This document shows positions 49,123 through 61,229 of a stretch of 64,000 bases of DNA, in pieces. The position numbers and the translations under genes were made by a program. Each line of letters begins with the position of its first letter. Position 1 is the stretch's first letter. This DNA is from Brachionus plicatilis (taxonomy: Eukaryota; Rotifera; Eurotatoria; Ploima; Brachionidae), in contig QEOQ01000658.1 of NCBI GenBank assembly GCA_010279815.1, positions 1,170,991-1,234,990 on the forward strand, written 5' to 3'. The notes beneath the pieces are model-generated. The model made no database searches, was not told the DNA's origin, and worked only from the letters and a program-made list of their open reading frames with translations.

Positions 49123-52100
49123 ATGATGACTCGAAAATCCAAATCGAACCAAACTCCCAATGATCCAATTACCACTGTAAGACAATTTTACAGCACCATA
49201 ATTATTTAATTATTTTTATTTCAAATTAAAGCGATTGAAAGAAGCCATCTACTCAATTGATAAAAAATATGCCGAAAACAAAACTGCTTGTGACTCAACA
49301 AGGAACGAATGTTTGAATGAAGAAAACAAAAGAAAAAAACGCCGAAAATCAACGCCAATTCTTTTAAACTCTATGAACAAGTCAAAATATATTGAGTCCG
49401 AGACTGAAGATGAATATTTTAATTTTTTTAACTGTGACGATAGTGCCATGGAACCAAATGAATTTAATAATATAGAAAACAGTCACAATTTTGTAGATAA
49501 ATATTATGATGACGATTTTAATCAAGACGACGATGACTCATTTTTCGATGACCAAAGAAAGTGGAATTTAGACGAAAAGCTGAACATTGTGTCCAAGTAC
49601 GACTCTAATTTTGTCAAATATCTAGAAGCTAAAGGTCTGTAGCTTTTATTATTTCTCAAATATAAGTTAACTTTAGGATAAATCATTTAAATTTGAAAAA
49701 TTTAAATCAAAATATTCTTCTTTTTTAGTTTGATTTTTTTAATTTTTTTGTTGCCAAATATTTTAAAGTAAATCTTGTTTGATCAATTTAATTGTCTCAT
49801 CAAAAATTTGAATTAAAAAAATCCTCTTATTAGATATAAAATAAATTAATCGTTACACAATAAAAAAATATTCTCTCATGATTTATTTTGAAATTTGATT
49901 ACAATTTTTTAAAAAATTAAATTTTGGTTTTACAACTAATGATCTAATTATTTTGTTTTCTTCCTAAAAACAATTCTACTTATTCAAACTAGATTTGTTA
50001 TTCAACTTTAACCACTTAACCATTTTGAACATTTCGAATTAGTTATAGTTAAAAATTTCCAAAAAACAAAACGGAATTATGGTTTTTTATTTCAATATTG
50101 AGTTAAGAATGTAAAATTAGTTAATAAGAACAAGAAAATTCAATATTCAGTCTGTTTTTTTAGGAAGATTTTCAAAACTTAAATTATATAATATAAATTC
50201 AAAACCTTAACTACACTTACATTATTTCAAGTTTTTTTTTAAATTTATACGCAATAAATAAAAAAATTTTTTATTGTTGTTCTATCTTTTAATAAAAAAA
50301 TAAAAATTAAATAAAAAGCCTTTTTTTATTTATATGAGGCCGCTTTACCGTATTCCCTCGTTCGATTATGCTGCACCACAAGTTAAGACACGCCTTTGGA
50401 CCATTAACCAAAGTACATCTCGCCCATGCTATAATATTGTTAACTTTGAGCGCATGATCAAATAGCATAATCACGCGTTTAAGTCCGCATCAAAAACTGA
50501 AAGCTTTAGTTTAATGCGTCATCAGGACTCGTTTTTAAAGAAAAAAATAAAAATATAAAAAATGAATTTATTAATATTTTTTATTTCTTAATCTTTGGTG
50601 CTGCACCAAATGCATAATTCAAAAAAATTATTTTTTATTTTTTTCTTTAAAAACGAGTCCTGATGACGCATTAAACTAAAGCTTTCATTTTTGATGCGGA
50701 CCTAAACGCGTGATTATGCTATTAGAGCATGCGCTCAAATGCATGTAATTGTGTTAGCAAATGTATGGGTTGATCCAAATTCCAGATTTAGGGTTTATTA
50801 TCTTAAAATTGCGAATACTATACGTCAAAGAATTTTTAGTGTTTGCTTTAATTCAATCTTACACCAAATATAAAATTAAAAAAATAATTTTAATTTTTAC
50901 AATTTTTTTAAAATAAATCAATGAGTGTTTTTACTTTTGGTAATTCATAATCAAACAAAGTAATACAAAAAAAATAATTATACCGCCGGTATAATTATTT
51001 TTTTTAAATTTAAATCTGACAAAATTAAAAATATCCATTAGCAATCATTTTTTTTTAGATTGCTTATCAGTTAAAAAATTAAGGATCCAAAATTTTGAAG
51101 ATAATACTTTTTATTTTTTATGATAGAAAATAATTTAATTTTTAATAATATAACAATTAAATAGTGCAAGATAAACTTTTAATAATAATTTTTTTTTTTT
51201 AAATTATCAATCAAGAAGATGAATTTTTTAAATTCACTCACAAATATCTAAATACATAACATCAAAAATGCATTATATTCTGCTATCCAAATTTTAATCA
51301 GCGTAGATTTAATCTAATGAACTTTAATATTACAAAAATACAAACAATTCAATTTAACAATGATTTAAAATAAATCCATTAAAACTGAAAAAACAGTTAG
51401 GTAAAATTTTCTACTTTTTCACCAATTTTTTAAATGTATTTTGAGTGTGACTCCGTCCAGATAAATATGTGGATGTAGACAATTCTTACAACACATATAT
51501 GTGTAATTAATCATAGCTACGTCCACATAAAATATGTTGAATAAGCCAAAGTGACTAGAGACACATAAAAATTATTTAAAAAAATATATATTTGGATACT
51601 AATTTTTTGTATGAAACATTGACAGGTAAAATTATCGTTTAGAAATTTTTATTTAAATTAATTAATATAATTTTTAAAATATATAATACAAAATAAAAAA
51701 CTTAAACACTATTTGAAAAAATCAGGAAAGTATAGTATTTTTATAGATAATTAAAAGAAAATTATAAAACTAAGAATTATTTCTTATTTTTACATTTCAA
51801 ACAACGTCAAGGTTTACTTTTGGGAATTTAAGATTTGGAATATTCAAAATGAAAAAAATAAGAGCAATGTGAACATTTAATATACTTATCACTAATGTGA
51901 TTAGCTAATAGCGGTGTAGATGACCAACTCGGTGCAGTTACCTCTGTGTTAGGTCGGAGCCGTTGCTCAAAAAGGTACAGGAAAAGGAGATGAGCGCCTC
52001 CTCATTATCCACTAGGATAGAAAGGGACATATTATAATGTGATCAGCAGATCAGCACAAGTCGATTTATTAATTGAGTTGTTATAAAAATTAATCTTTTA

Positions 52101-55100
52101 TCACTTATTTATTATTTTTAGGAGCTTTTTATTTTATTTATTTATGTGGATATAGTTATTTCTTACTACACATATAATATGTGGAGGTGAATTGACTATC
52201 TATGTCCAAATAAATATGTGTTTTAAGACATGACTACGTCCACATTTTATTAGAGATAAAGTCTAATTCCCTAAAATTGAAATTTAAAAATAAAAAAATT
52301 CTAATTTCCTGAATTTTTCACTTTTAAAATTTCATACAAACAATTATTTAATTACGTTGAGATGAGAAAAAAATTTAAAATTTAAAAATTCTTCCATAGC
52401 TAAACAATCGAATAAAGAATAGGCTTTAAAAATTAATTTATTTTTTAGAATTCAATTTCAAGTATGTTCAAGAAAATGGCTTGGAGACCCCAATTGTCTT
52501 TTTGGATAAATCTGGTTTGGGCATGCGAGTACCGAGTGAAAATTTTCGCGTCAGTGACGTAAAATCCTGTGTCGGTAGTAAACGTATAGTTGATGTAGTT
52601 GACGTAAACACTCAAAAAGCATTGACAATGAGTATGAAAGAATGGTGTGAATACTACGAAAATCCGAGTAGAGATAGGTTGCTAAACGTAATTAGTTTAG
52701 AATTTAGTCATACAAAGCTAGAGAACTATGTTGAGGCGCCTCTTGTAGTCCGGCAATTGGATTGGATTGATACTGCTTGGCCACAGCATTTGCGTGAATC
52801 TCATACAGAATCGACCAATCTAATCGAAAAAATGAAGTACCCTAAAGTCCAAAAATATGTCCTGATGAGTGTGGCAGGCTGTTATACAGATTTTCATGTT
52901 GATATGGGTGGTACTTCAGTTTGGTATCATCTGCTTAAGGGAGAAAAAATATTCTGGCTAATACCTCCTACGGAAAAAAATCTCAAAATTTATGAAAAAT
53001 GGATTTTGAGTGGAAATCAATCCAGAGTTTTTTTGCCGGACTTAATGGATAAGTGTCAGCGCGTTGTCCTAAAACAGGGCTCAACATTTATTCTTCCTTC
53101 CGGGTGGATACATGGCGTATACACTAGCAAAGATTCTCTGGTATTTGGCGGAAATTTTTTGCACAGTTTTAATGTGCGCATGCAGCTCAAAATTTATAGC
53201 ATTGAAACTAAGACTAAAGTTCCGCAAAAGTTTCGGTATCCGTTTTATACTGAGATGATGTGGTTCGTCCTCGAAAGATATGTCCACTGTCTAAGTGGAA
53301 TTACACACATTGATGATTTTAGTGAGTCAAATGGCGAATTTGAGCCAAAACAGCCATTCAAAACTTTTCAACCGGAACCAAACCAAGTTTTGAATAAATA
53401 TGAACTTAATGGTTTGAAAGCTTTACATGAATTTTTGATCGGATTAAATGAGAATAAAAGATGCGTGCCCAAAGAAATTGTTCAGCCAAAAATTTTACTC
53501 GGAAGTGTTAAAGTGAGTTTATGACAAAATAATTATTTAAAAATTTAAGTCAAGTTAAATTATTTTTTTAAATTTTTAATTTTTTTTGCAAAATAATTAG
53601 CTCAGTGACCCTCCACGCTAATTAGAATTGTTTTTAGAACTTTTATTTTTTTAAATTTCTACAAATAAGTTTTGAAAGCCGTCTTTTAAAAAAATTAAAA
53701 TAAATAATTAAGATTAAATTTTTATTTAATAATAAATCTAATTTAGCTGACCAATATATTTTATTAAAATTATGAATAATAAAGTACTAAAACTAGATTT
53801 TCTAGGTGATTTACAAAAATTGGGAAGTAAATTATTTATTTATTCATCCGAATTAGTATATCAAGAAAAATATCCTCTTGATTAAGAAACAAATGATTTG
53901 AAAGTTTAACTTAAGGAAAATGATAAAAATTAAAAATTAAAAAAGAAAAAAATGATGAAATATTAAAGTAAAATTAATCAATTAAACAATTACGATCGAT
54001 AGGTGTAAATTTGACTATTTTCATACATATTTTATTTAAATTAATTAAGTAAAAAAATTATTAATTTTTTTCTATTTTTTAACTGCTTAAAGCATTAGTA
54101 TTTCAATATTGAAAAAATAAAATATCAATTAGAAATTTAAAAAAAAATTCTAAAATAATATATAAAAAAGGTAAAGAAAAATTTTCTATTAATTTTTTTA
54201 AATCCAAATAACAAGCTTAGACTGTTAATTGTTAAATAAATATTAACTTGAAAATTAATGATTATTAAATTATTTTTATTTATTAATAACCAATAAATAT
54301 GGAATTGGGAAGCACAGATAATCGAATATTATTCGATTATTTAATACAATTTTTCCATAATCTGAATTTTAGAGAAGCTAATATTTAACATATTTAATAT
54401 TTTTATTCCATTTCTTTAAGACATGCATTGGATAACTCTTTTCGAGGATTTTAAGATTTTAAGAAAAGAAGAAGACGCATTCTGAAAATTGGTAAAATAA
54501 CTTCTAAATTGAAATTATAAATTAATTTTGATCTGAATTTACTTCAGACCTAATATTTTTTGTTTTACAAACTTTAAGAATTTCATTTATTTTTTACATG
54601 ATTATTTAAATAGAATCGACATATTTGATAAAATAAAACTAAATACAAATTATGTCTAAAAAAAAAAGATAAAAATAAGTCCTTTCTAAAATCAAATCAG
54701 ATCTATATTGTTGAAAAAATTAAGTTATATTATTGTTAAAATTAATCTTTTTTAGCTCTAAATAAATAGACTTGAAAAAGAATTTAAAAATATTTTTTGT
54801 GAATTATAGAAACTGATTGAAGAATTTGAAAGAAGCAATGCAGCAAGAGATCCTCATGCAAATGGACTACCTTTTATGCAATGGCCAAAACCAGAACGAG
54901 TAATAAGAAATAATTTTAAAAAGTTAAATTTTAAATTTTAAATTTAAAAGAAATTTGTTAAGAAAATGGAGGATTGTGTTTCCAAACACGAGTTCGATCA
55001 AAACAATAATCTAATTATTGCTCAAAATTTCGATCAGAAAATCGAACTTGACCAAAATGACTTTAGTTTTAGCAGTTTTGACTCCAATTACGGAAATCCA

Positions 55101-56390
55101 ATTAATTACACTTCAAATTTAGCCCATGATAATTCATCTCAATACAATGGAAATTCACGGAAGCACGTAATGCGTAACATGCCACGAACCAAAGGTTCAA
55201 TAAAAAAGCGACTCAGACCCCAGAATATACCGCGGTCGAATGTTGAACGCCGTCGCCGAGTTAGATGCCACAATTGTGAGCCTTGCACTCGAGACGACTG
55301 CGGCGATTGTAAATATTGTAAAGACATGAAAAAATTCGGTGGCACTGGCATATCAAAACAATGCTGCTTGGCAAAACAATGTCTCCAACCATTGCTTCCT
55401 ACAACCACTACATGCATGCTTTGTGATCAATTGATAGATCGATTTCAAACAGATAAATCAAATAATATGTATGAATGTGAGATTTGCTTTGAAATTTACC
55501 ATGTCCAGTGTTTTAGAGTAATATTGATTTAATAAAAAATAAAATTTGAGTTATTTTTTTATTTTTATCAGAAACAATATCCCGAGTTGGACCATGTTGA
55601 GCCTATAATCAACGAAGATTTAGTCAATTGCTGGAAGTGTCCAAACTGTGTCAATAAGGGCTACATAAATTCAAGCTTTTTAAAAGATTATAAACTAAGT
55701 CAATCAGACAATAGTAGTGGATCTAGCTCATTGAACGAAAGTTATAGCAGTATGCTTCCTAACATGAATAGCTCATCAACTTCATTGTTTCATGAACAAC
55801 TAAGTTCACCAATTGATTTTGTCATTGCACCTTCATGTCCGAAGCAAAATTTTTTGGCCATGGCTCTCTCTAATGTGGCTCCTTTAAAGCCAAAAAGACA
55901 CAGAAGGACCAAGCAAGAAATGGAAACGATCAAGATTAATTCAAAAGAAATCGTTGATCTTAAAAGAAAAAGAGAAAATGAAATAGAATCGTTTAAATCT
56001 ATTCAAGATGATGAAGAGTCTATAATTTCAGTTGATTCTTTGACATACTTTGAAAAGCAAATTATTCTCAGGGAATTTTGTGAAGTAGTAACAAAACCAA
56101 ATGAGAATAATTTTGATCATCTGTACAAAAAAAAGTCAATCAAAATCACAACCACAAAAACAGTTCCAAAACAATGCAATGGAAATTCAAGTGATCATGA
56201 CACCATTATTGTTGATACCGATGATTCGGACTCAAGGGATTTCGATTTGGATGAGGAAGGTGCAAAAATTCTTAACTTAAAAAGAATTCCTGCATCGACA
56301 GCGTCAAAAATACAGAATGACGTCAAAAATGAATTTAGATCGTACAGCTTTGATCCTAGAAATGAACATATTTATCATGACGACGACTAA
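49123..56390 (+). CDS. KDM2: KDM2-type JmjC / CXXC / PHD histone demethylase
   Basis: Nuclear Fe(II)/2-oxoglutarate H3K36 demethylase family, 994 aa. Exons: 49123-49176, 49232-49634, 52449-53512, 54810-54899, 54963-55517, 55572-56390, totalling 995 codons. An acidic N-terminus is followed by the family block [20 protein letters not shown]. The JmjC domain has HVD (H302, D304), K319 and H374 as expected iron and 2-oxoglutarate ligands. A CXXC finger at about 639-677 has CHNCEPC, DCGDC and the KFGG motif that contacts unmethylated CpG. A PHD finger starts at about 688 and spans the last intron. The Ser/Lys-rich tail then ends; the F-box and leucine-rich repeats of vertebrate KDM2A/B are absent. 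The ATG at 49123 (ATGATG) is the first in frame. Confidence 0.92.
50445..50739. mobile_element. fold-back element with ~100-bp inverted arms
   Basis: Arms at 50445-50544 and 50641-50739 are near-perfect reverse complements: about four mismatches and one indel, sharing AGCATAATCACGCGTTTA and TTAATGCGTCATCAGGACTC. The spacer is about 96 bp and contains GGTGCTGCACC, itself palindromic. No target duplication is obvious (TAAC left, TGCA right). The layout suggests a MITE or fold-back transposon; an RNA copy would form a long stable hairpin. Confidence 0.85.
51467..51528. repeat. palindromic module 1 (ATGTGGAYRTAG ends)
   Basis: ATGTGGATGTAG at 51467-51478 pairs with CTACGTCCACAT at 51517-51528, with one mismatch. 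The neighbouring string GTCCAGATAAATATGTG (51455-51471) recurs as GTCCAAATAAATATGTG at 52204-52220. Confidence 0.65.
51905..52010 (-). mobile_element. LINE 3' fragment related to 23010-23100
   Basis: The minus strand reads CTCATCTCCTTTTCCTGTACCTTTTT, then GGCTCCGACCTAACACAGAGG and CTACACCGCTATTA. These align with CTCATCTCGTTTTCCAGTACCTTTTT, GCCTCCGACCTGACCCAGAGG and GCACCGCTATTA at 23020-23085. It is less AT-rich than its surroundings. It may be a LINE tail or a SINE that shares it. Confidence 0.55.
52144..52245. repeat. palindromic module 2 (ATGTGGAYRTAG ends)
   Basis: ATGTGGATATAG at 52144-52155 pairs with CTACGTCCACAT at 52234-52245, with two mismatches. It shares its ends with module 1. 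The two may be separate copies of a small element, or remnants of the ends of one larger element enclosing 51529-52143. Confidence 0.6.
53513..54809 (+). other. KDM2 intron 3
   Basis: 1.3 kb of very AT-rich intron between the JmjC exon and a 90-nt exon. No elements recognised. Confidence 0.75.
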
Positions 56391-57690
56391 AAAACATCTA
56401 TAAAAATACAGCAATTTCATTTAATATTCAGATTTTAAATTTTTGAAATTTTACGGTTATTTGTTTGATTTTTGTTATTTAAATCATTCCTGGTTTTATG
56501 GAATTGAATTTAAAACTTGATTATTAATGGTGATGTATTTAATTATATTCTTGTTTAAGGTCTAATTTTAAAGATTTCAAATTTTTAGATATTATGTTTT
56601 ATTTCCCAAAAAATCATGTTGAATATTTTTAATTTTTTTCCTCCGATTTCATTTTCAACCAAAGAAAATGTTTTCTTTTGGTTATTTTATTTTAAAAGTC
56701 AATTCTGAGTTCAATAAAAAACATGTTAATCAATATTTTTCTTTATTTCGTTACCAGCCTCATTTATAAATAAAAAAGTTTAAAAAAAAGACAATTTTCC
56801 ATTTATTCGTAATTGAAAAAAAGTAGGATATTTTTTTTGGAAAAAATTAATGGTACAAGATGATTAAATTTTTTTTTTTTATTTAATTTTTATTATTTTT
56901 TTTTTATTATAGAAGAATTTAATATTTATTTGAAATATAAAAATTCATCAACAATTTTTATTCAAAAATAATATGATAAAAGCAATCATTCTAGTATTGG
57001 ATTTTTGGTTCTTGAAAGTGGAGATAAGTGCAGAACATAATCTATTTTAGAAAAATTTTTAATTTTTGAAACCAAAATTTCAAAAAATTTTTTTCTATGA
57101 AGTTTTATATTTTAATGTAAGTTTCATTATTGATTTTTATTAGTAAATAAAAAGGTAAATTTAATTTTTTAATTAAAAGCCTAATGCTTCTAAAAATGGT
57201 TGTTGATTATTTAAAAGCATTATTTAACAAATGTTAATTAATAATCTCATTTAAAAGCTACTAATATTAAAAAATGAATTTTTTGCATTAATCAGCCTGA
57301 ACAAACTCGAAAATTTGATAGAAATAGGGATCAATAATTTGTAAAAATTCTTTCCGGAATTAAATATTTGTATATTTCGTAATTATTAAAAAGAAAATAT
57401 AAAACAAAACATTATAAGAAATTGTATCAATTTTACAATTTGTTTTTTTCTTATCGCCAATCTTTACAATCTATATTTTTGAGAATTATAACTATTGAAT
57501 TAAATTAATAAAAAAATCCTTTTTTAAATTTCACAACAAATTGAAATATCATAATTAAGCTCATTATTTTCCAAAAATAAAAAAGAATTGTGAAATAATC
57601 TGAAATATATATAATAAAATTTTGAAACGAAAAAAAATTGCTTTAAATCTTAAACTAAAATTCTGGATTGACAAAGAATTTTTATTAAAA
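56391..57690. other. KDM2 / RBR spacer
   Basis: 1.3 kb of AT-rich spacer with AATAAA near 56715 as a candidate KDM2 polyadenylation signal. No coding signal. Confidence 0.6.
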
Positions 57691-59385
57691 ATGTCAAAAG
57701 ATGTAATTTCAGAGTATTTGGATGTAAAAAGTCAAAACAAAAAATGGCAACGGTCAAAAAAAAGTACCAAACAAGATTTTAAAAAATGTCTTATTCAAAC
57801 CAGTCAAAACCAGACTTATGAGTTGAATTTAAATAAAAACAAAAATTGGAAAGTAAGAAAAGACCTACAGCAACAAATCAATATTGATCCAGAGTGTGGA
57901 AAAATTCGAAAATCTGGAAAAAAAATGGAAATATCAATTTACAAACCCAATGATAATGAGATTGATCAAGTCTTAACCTTCTTCGACCAGAAAGTGAATC
58001 GTAAGACGAAGAATCAACATTCGAAACACGAGATTAAACAGGAATCAAAAGTTCAAAATTCAAATGAAAAAAAATACTCAACAAAAAATAAGGAAACAAA
58101 AAGAAAAGACAAACATTCGATGCCTTACAAAGATTTTTCTTTAATCGATAGAGATTTCCAATCTGAAAATAAGTATCTTATAAATCAAACAATGTTCAGA
58201 TTAACAAAATTGGTAAAGTCAGTTGGTCAATCAAATGATATTTTATTCGAATCATTTGAAGACCCTATTCAATCGGAAAAATCACCCATTATGAATATTC
58301 CATTCGAAAATGACCAGTCTTTTAATTTAATTTACTCCGAATTTGAATGTCCAATTTGTTATGATTTTTGCGAGTTAAAATTACAATTAGCTCAATGTGG
58401 TCATGGTTGCTGTGTGGAATGTTGGAAAAATCATGTAATTTCAAAATTTTTTTCTTTTGACATAAAATGTTGTTTCAACGATTGCAGTCAAAAATTAAGC
58501 TTGTCTTTGCTGAAATACGTTCTGCCCGAGCAAAAATTTGAAAAATATCAAATTGGTTTAAAAGAAGAACTTCTGAGACAAAATTTCATTAAATGTCCCA
58601 ATTGTCATGCTAATTACATTAGTCTTAACAGTCAATACCAATTTCCCAAATGTGTTTGTGGCCATTCGATCTGCATCAACTGTAAACAGGAGTCTCATTT
58701 TCCTATTTCATGCAATCAATACAGTTTTTATTTACAAAATTTCGGAAATAATAAAAAAGATTTTATAATGCTAGATGATGTCAAAAAATGTCCCAAGTGC
58801 AATTCTTTTATGGAAAAAAATGGAGGTTGTGACCACATGCGGTGTATTTGTGCATTAAACTTCAACTGGTCAAGTGTTAAATCATTCAGTCTTGTCTACA
58901 ATCATAAGTTAAATTGTTTGCTTACAGGAAATTATACAATCAATAATATTGATCCATATATTTCTAGGGAATTAAACAAATTCCGCCGTTTTTTTCTGGT
59001 AGAGTTGACACCTAAGATTAAGATAAAAGACAACTTTTTGAAAAATATTGTTAAGGATGTAAATTATAAAGAACTAAGTTTATCATTAACTAAAAATTTT
59101 GGATTAAATCATGAAAATATTAAAAGTTTCGTAGGTCAAGTTCTTGATTTTATTTTCGATTTCATTATAAAAGTCTGCCGGATAGCGGAAATGATTTATG
59201 CTCGAATAATCATTAGGATACACCAAAATCAAAATGACCAAGAGTTTTTAAAAATAGTAAAAAGATTAAATGAATGGTGCCAGGTGTTCAGCAGAGTTTT
59301 GAGTGAAAAACTCAATATAGAAGGCTTAAAATGTTTAATTTTTATTGTTAAAACTATTATGAAATGTTTTAAAAAAATAAAATGA
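57691..59385 (+). CDS. RBR-type (RING-IBR-RING) E3 ubiquitin ligase-like protein
   Basis: Intronless frame of 564 aa from the ATG at 57691; the frame is open for 23 more codons upstream but has no ATG there. RBR ligases take ubiquitin from an E2 onto a RING2 cysteine. A Lys/Gln/Asn-rich N-terminus (about 1-215) is followed by RING1 at about 220-265 (CPICYDFC, CGHGCC, CCFNDC), an IBR at about 302-341 (CPNC, CVCGHSIC, NCK, H..C) and RING2 from about 367 (CPKC, EKNGGCDHMRC). The putative catalytic Cys is C380 in GGC. After CIC the usual W-x-C-x-x-C ligands are missing (FNWSSVK). The C-terminal 150 residues are helical-looking. The layout resembles Ariadne-type proteins only loosely. Confidence 0.8.
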   Translation: MSKDVISEYLDVKSQNKKWQRSKKSTKQDFKKCLIQTSQNQTYELNLNKNKNWKVRKDLQQQINIDPECGKIRKSGKKMEISIYKPNDNEIDQVLTFFDQKVNRKTKNQHSKHEIKQESKVQNSNEKKYSTKNKETKRKDKHSMPYKDFSLIDRDFQSENKYLINQTMFRLTKLVKSVGQSNDILFESFEDPIQSEKSPIMNIPFENDQSFNLIYSEFECPICYDFCELKLQLAQCGHGCCVECWKNHVISKFFSFDIKCCFNDCSQKLSLSLLKYVLPEQKFEKYQIGLKEELLRQNFIKCPNCHANYISLNSQYQFPKCVCGHSICINCKQESHFPISCNQYSFYLQNFGNNKKDFIMLDDVKKCPKCNSFMEKNGGCDHMRCICALNFNWSSVKSFSLVYNHKLNCLLTGNYTINNIDPYISRELNKFRRFFLVELTPKIKIKDNFLKNIVKDVNYKELSLSLTKNFGLNHENIKSFVGQVLDFIFDFIIKVCRIAEMIYARIIIRIHQNQNDQEFLKIVKRLNEWCQVFSRVLSEKLNIEGLKCLIFIVKTIMKCFKKIK

Positions 59386-59954
59386 TTTTTTAACTAAAAA
59401 TAAATCAATCTGTTTATCTATCAATCTGATAATCTGTACCTTTATCAAAGGATATCCTTATAATGCGGAATTTTGCGTTTAATTTCTCAGTTTGACCTTC
59501 TATACTAATCACAGGAAAAATTAAAAGTTAAAAAATATTCTATAAAAATATTCTTAAAAATTTTGATGAACAAATAGAAACATTATTTGATGGCGAATAA
59601 AATACACCACTTAATCTAAAACAAAAATTCTCAACATATTTGGATGCTTTCACTGGATTCATAAAGTGTAAATAAAAATAACTTGCATGTTTATTTATAT
59701 TTAATTATATCTACGAAGGATCATGATCCAAATTATATTTTTAATAAAAGATATGTTAAAAAAAGTTCAAATTTTTTATCCTTTACTTTACCTACATTTT
59801 TTGTGACTTTATTTTATCTTTATATTTTAAATAGTACAGTCTATATTTTTAAAAATGACATGGCGCTAATGGTTGCGAGCGAAAACTGTTCCATCAGCGG
59901 CGCCATACCGTACCAAGCATACAAATTTTTTTTATTCTATTTTAATTATCGTTA

Positions 59955-60073
59955 GCGTAATTATCCGAATTTATTGACACGTCACTATAGAATCTTTTAC
60001 ATGTTATAACAGCGTGTCACTAAAAATGAGTACTCTATTTTAAAGAAATGTCACTCAGATCGGATAATTACGC
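59955..60073. mobile_element. TA-flanked MITE, copy 2 (inverted relative to copy 1)
   Basis: A 119-bp element between TA dinucleotides at 59953-59954 and 60074-60075. The 14-bp terminal inverted repeats are perfect (GCGTAATTATCCGA). Its reverse complement aligns along its length with 24135-24276 and lacks about 24 bp near one end where copy 1 repeats GTGACATGTCAC-like sequence. Confidence 0.88.
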
Positions 60074-60299
60074 TATTTATTCATTTCAAATGCTAAATTG
60101 TTAAGTTAGTTCCTAATTATTATTTTTATTTATTTCAATGAACGCCTTTAAGGCGATGTTAAAAACAAATGTTTGAATCCATTTTATGAGTAAAATTACA
60201 GTTTTATATTTTCATGTTTTTTTTTTTTTTATTTTATTTTTCTTCTTTTTTTTATTAATATAAAAAAGTAAAATATCTCAAAAATTTTTAAAAATTCAA

Positions 60300-60540
60300 A
60301 ACCCACACAGAATGTGCCACCAATTTTGCAAGCTATCTAAATGCGAGTTAGTGAAGACGGCGCTGCCGCCGAGCAAAATGGGTTCTGGATAAGCAGCCTG
60401 AGAAAACGGAACTGCGCGAAATCGTGCTCAAAAAAGTGCGTGCAGCGCAAGCTGCCCACTTACGTAACCCATAGTCAAGTACCGAACTTGCCGTAACAGC
60501 GGTACTGACCGTACAGTCCGAAAGTGTTTGTGCCAAAATC
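60300..60540. other. GC-richer island of unknown origin
   Basis: About 240 bp with base composition near balanced, in sharply AT-rich surroundings. One + strand frame reads RRRCRRAKWVLDKQPEKTEL, then REIVLKKVRAAQAAHLRNP, a stop, and about 20 more codons. This looks like amphipathic protein sequence rather than noise. A minus-strand frame (60348-60536) is also open, as expected in GC-rich DNA. Origin unknown: transposon piece, old gene fragment or transferred DNA. Confidence 0.4.
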
Positions 60541-61229
60541 TAAAATAATTATATCATTTATTTTTATTTTATCATTTTATTAATATCATTTATTTATATT
60601 TTATAATTTTATTTTGCTATCAAATTGGTTTAATTTTCAGTATTTGAATTACAAAATGTATCCAATGTTGAAATAACTTAAAAAAAGTGCGATGTTTCAA
60701 AAAATTAAACCAATTTATTTTTACTTCCTTTTTTATTATTTATTAATATTAAAATGAACTAACAAATAAAAAAAGAATATTATTTTAACATTTATTGAGT
60801 AACTAATTAAGATAACTATTGACTTTTATTTTTTTAACTGATTCGACCATTGACCTCTATTATCAGCATCAATAATTAAAACTTTCTTTATTTGACATAT
60901 ATACTTTCTACATAAATTTTTCCTAAAGTCTTCTCATAGCTTCTTCATGCTTGCTTCTAAAATCTTCTTTATTATTGCACTATCTTTTACGTACAAAAGT
61001 TTAAAGTTCACTCCATTTCATTTCAATGGGAATGAAGTCGGCTGAATTCGCTGATATTAAGTCTTTATCTGAAAATTTTTAATAGAAGTTTCTTTTTTAA
61101 ATCTTATTTAAAGTTCGCCAAGTTATATTGTTATTTATTAAATATTGTAAACAAAGCTTAATTAATTATTTATTAAAAATGTATGGCTTGAGTTATATTA
61201 TTTTATTATTAAATTTTTAATTTTATTAA

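Larger units (their letters stand above)
49635..52448 (+). other. KDM2 intron 2 with repeat cluster
   Basis: This 2.8-kb intron lies between the acidic N-terminal exon and the JmjC exon. It carries the fold-back element at 50445-50739, two small palindromic modules (51467-51528 and 52144-52245) and a LINE 3' fragment (51905-52010). Confidence 0.8.

Noticed and set aside
57622..57690. Upstream extension of the RBR frame
   Set aside because: The extension has no ATG until 57691; it would need a TTG start or an unseen 5' exon.
59683..59955. 90-codon hydrophobic + strand frame
   Set aside because: Starts in low-complexity AT-rich DNA, ends at the MITE border, and matches no family; most likely chance.
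60348..60536. 62-codon minus-strand frame in the GC-richer island
   Set aside because: Stop codons are rare in GC-rich DNA, so openness means little; the + strand reading looks more protein-like.
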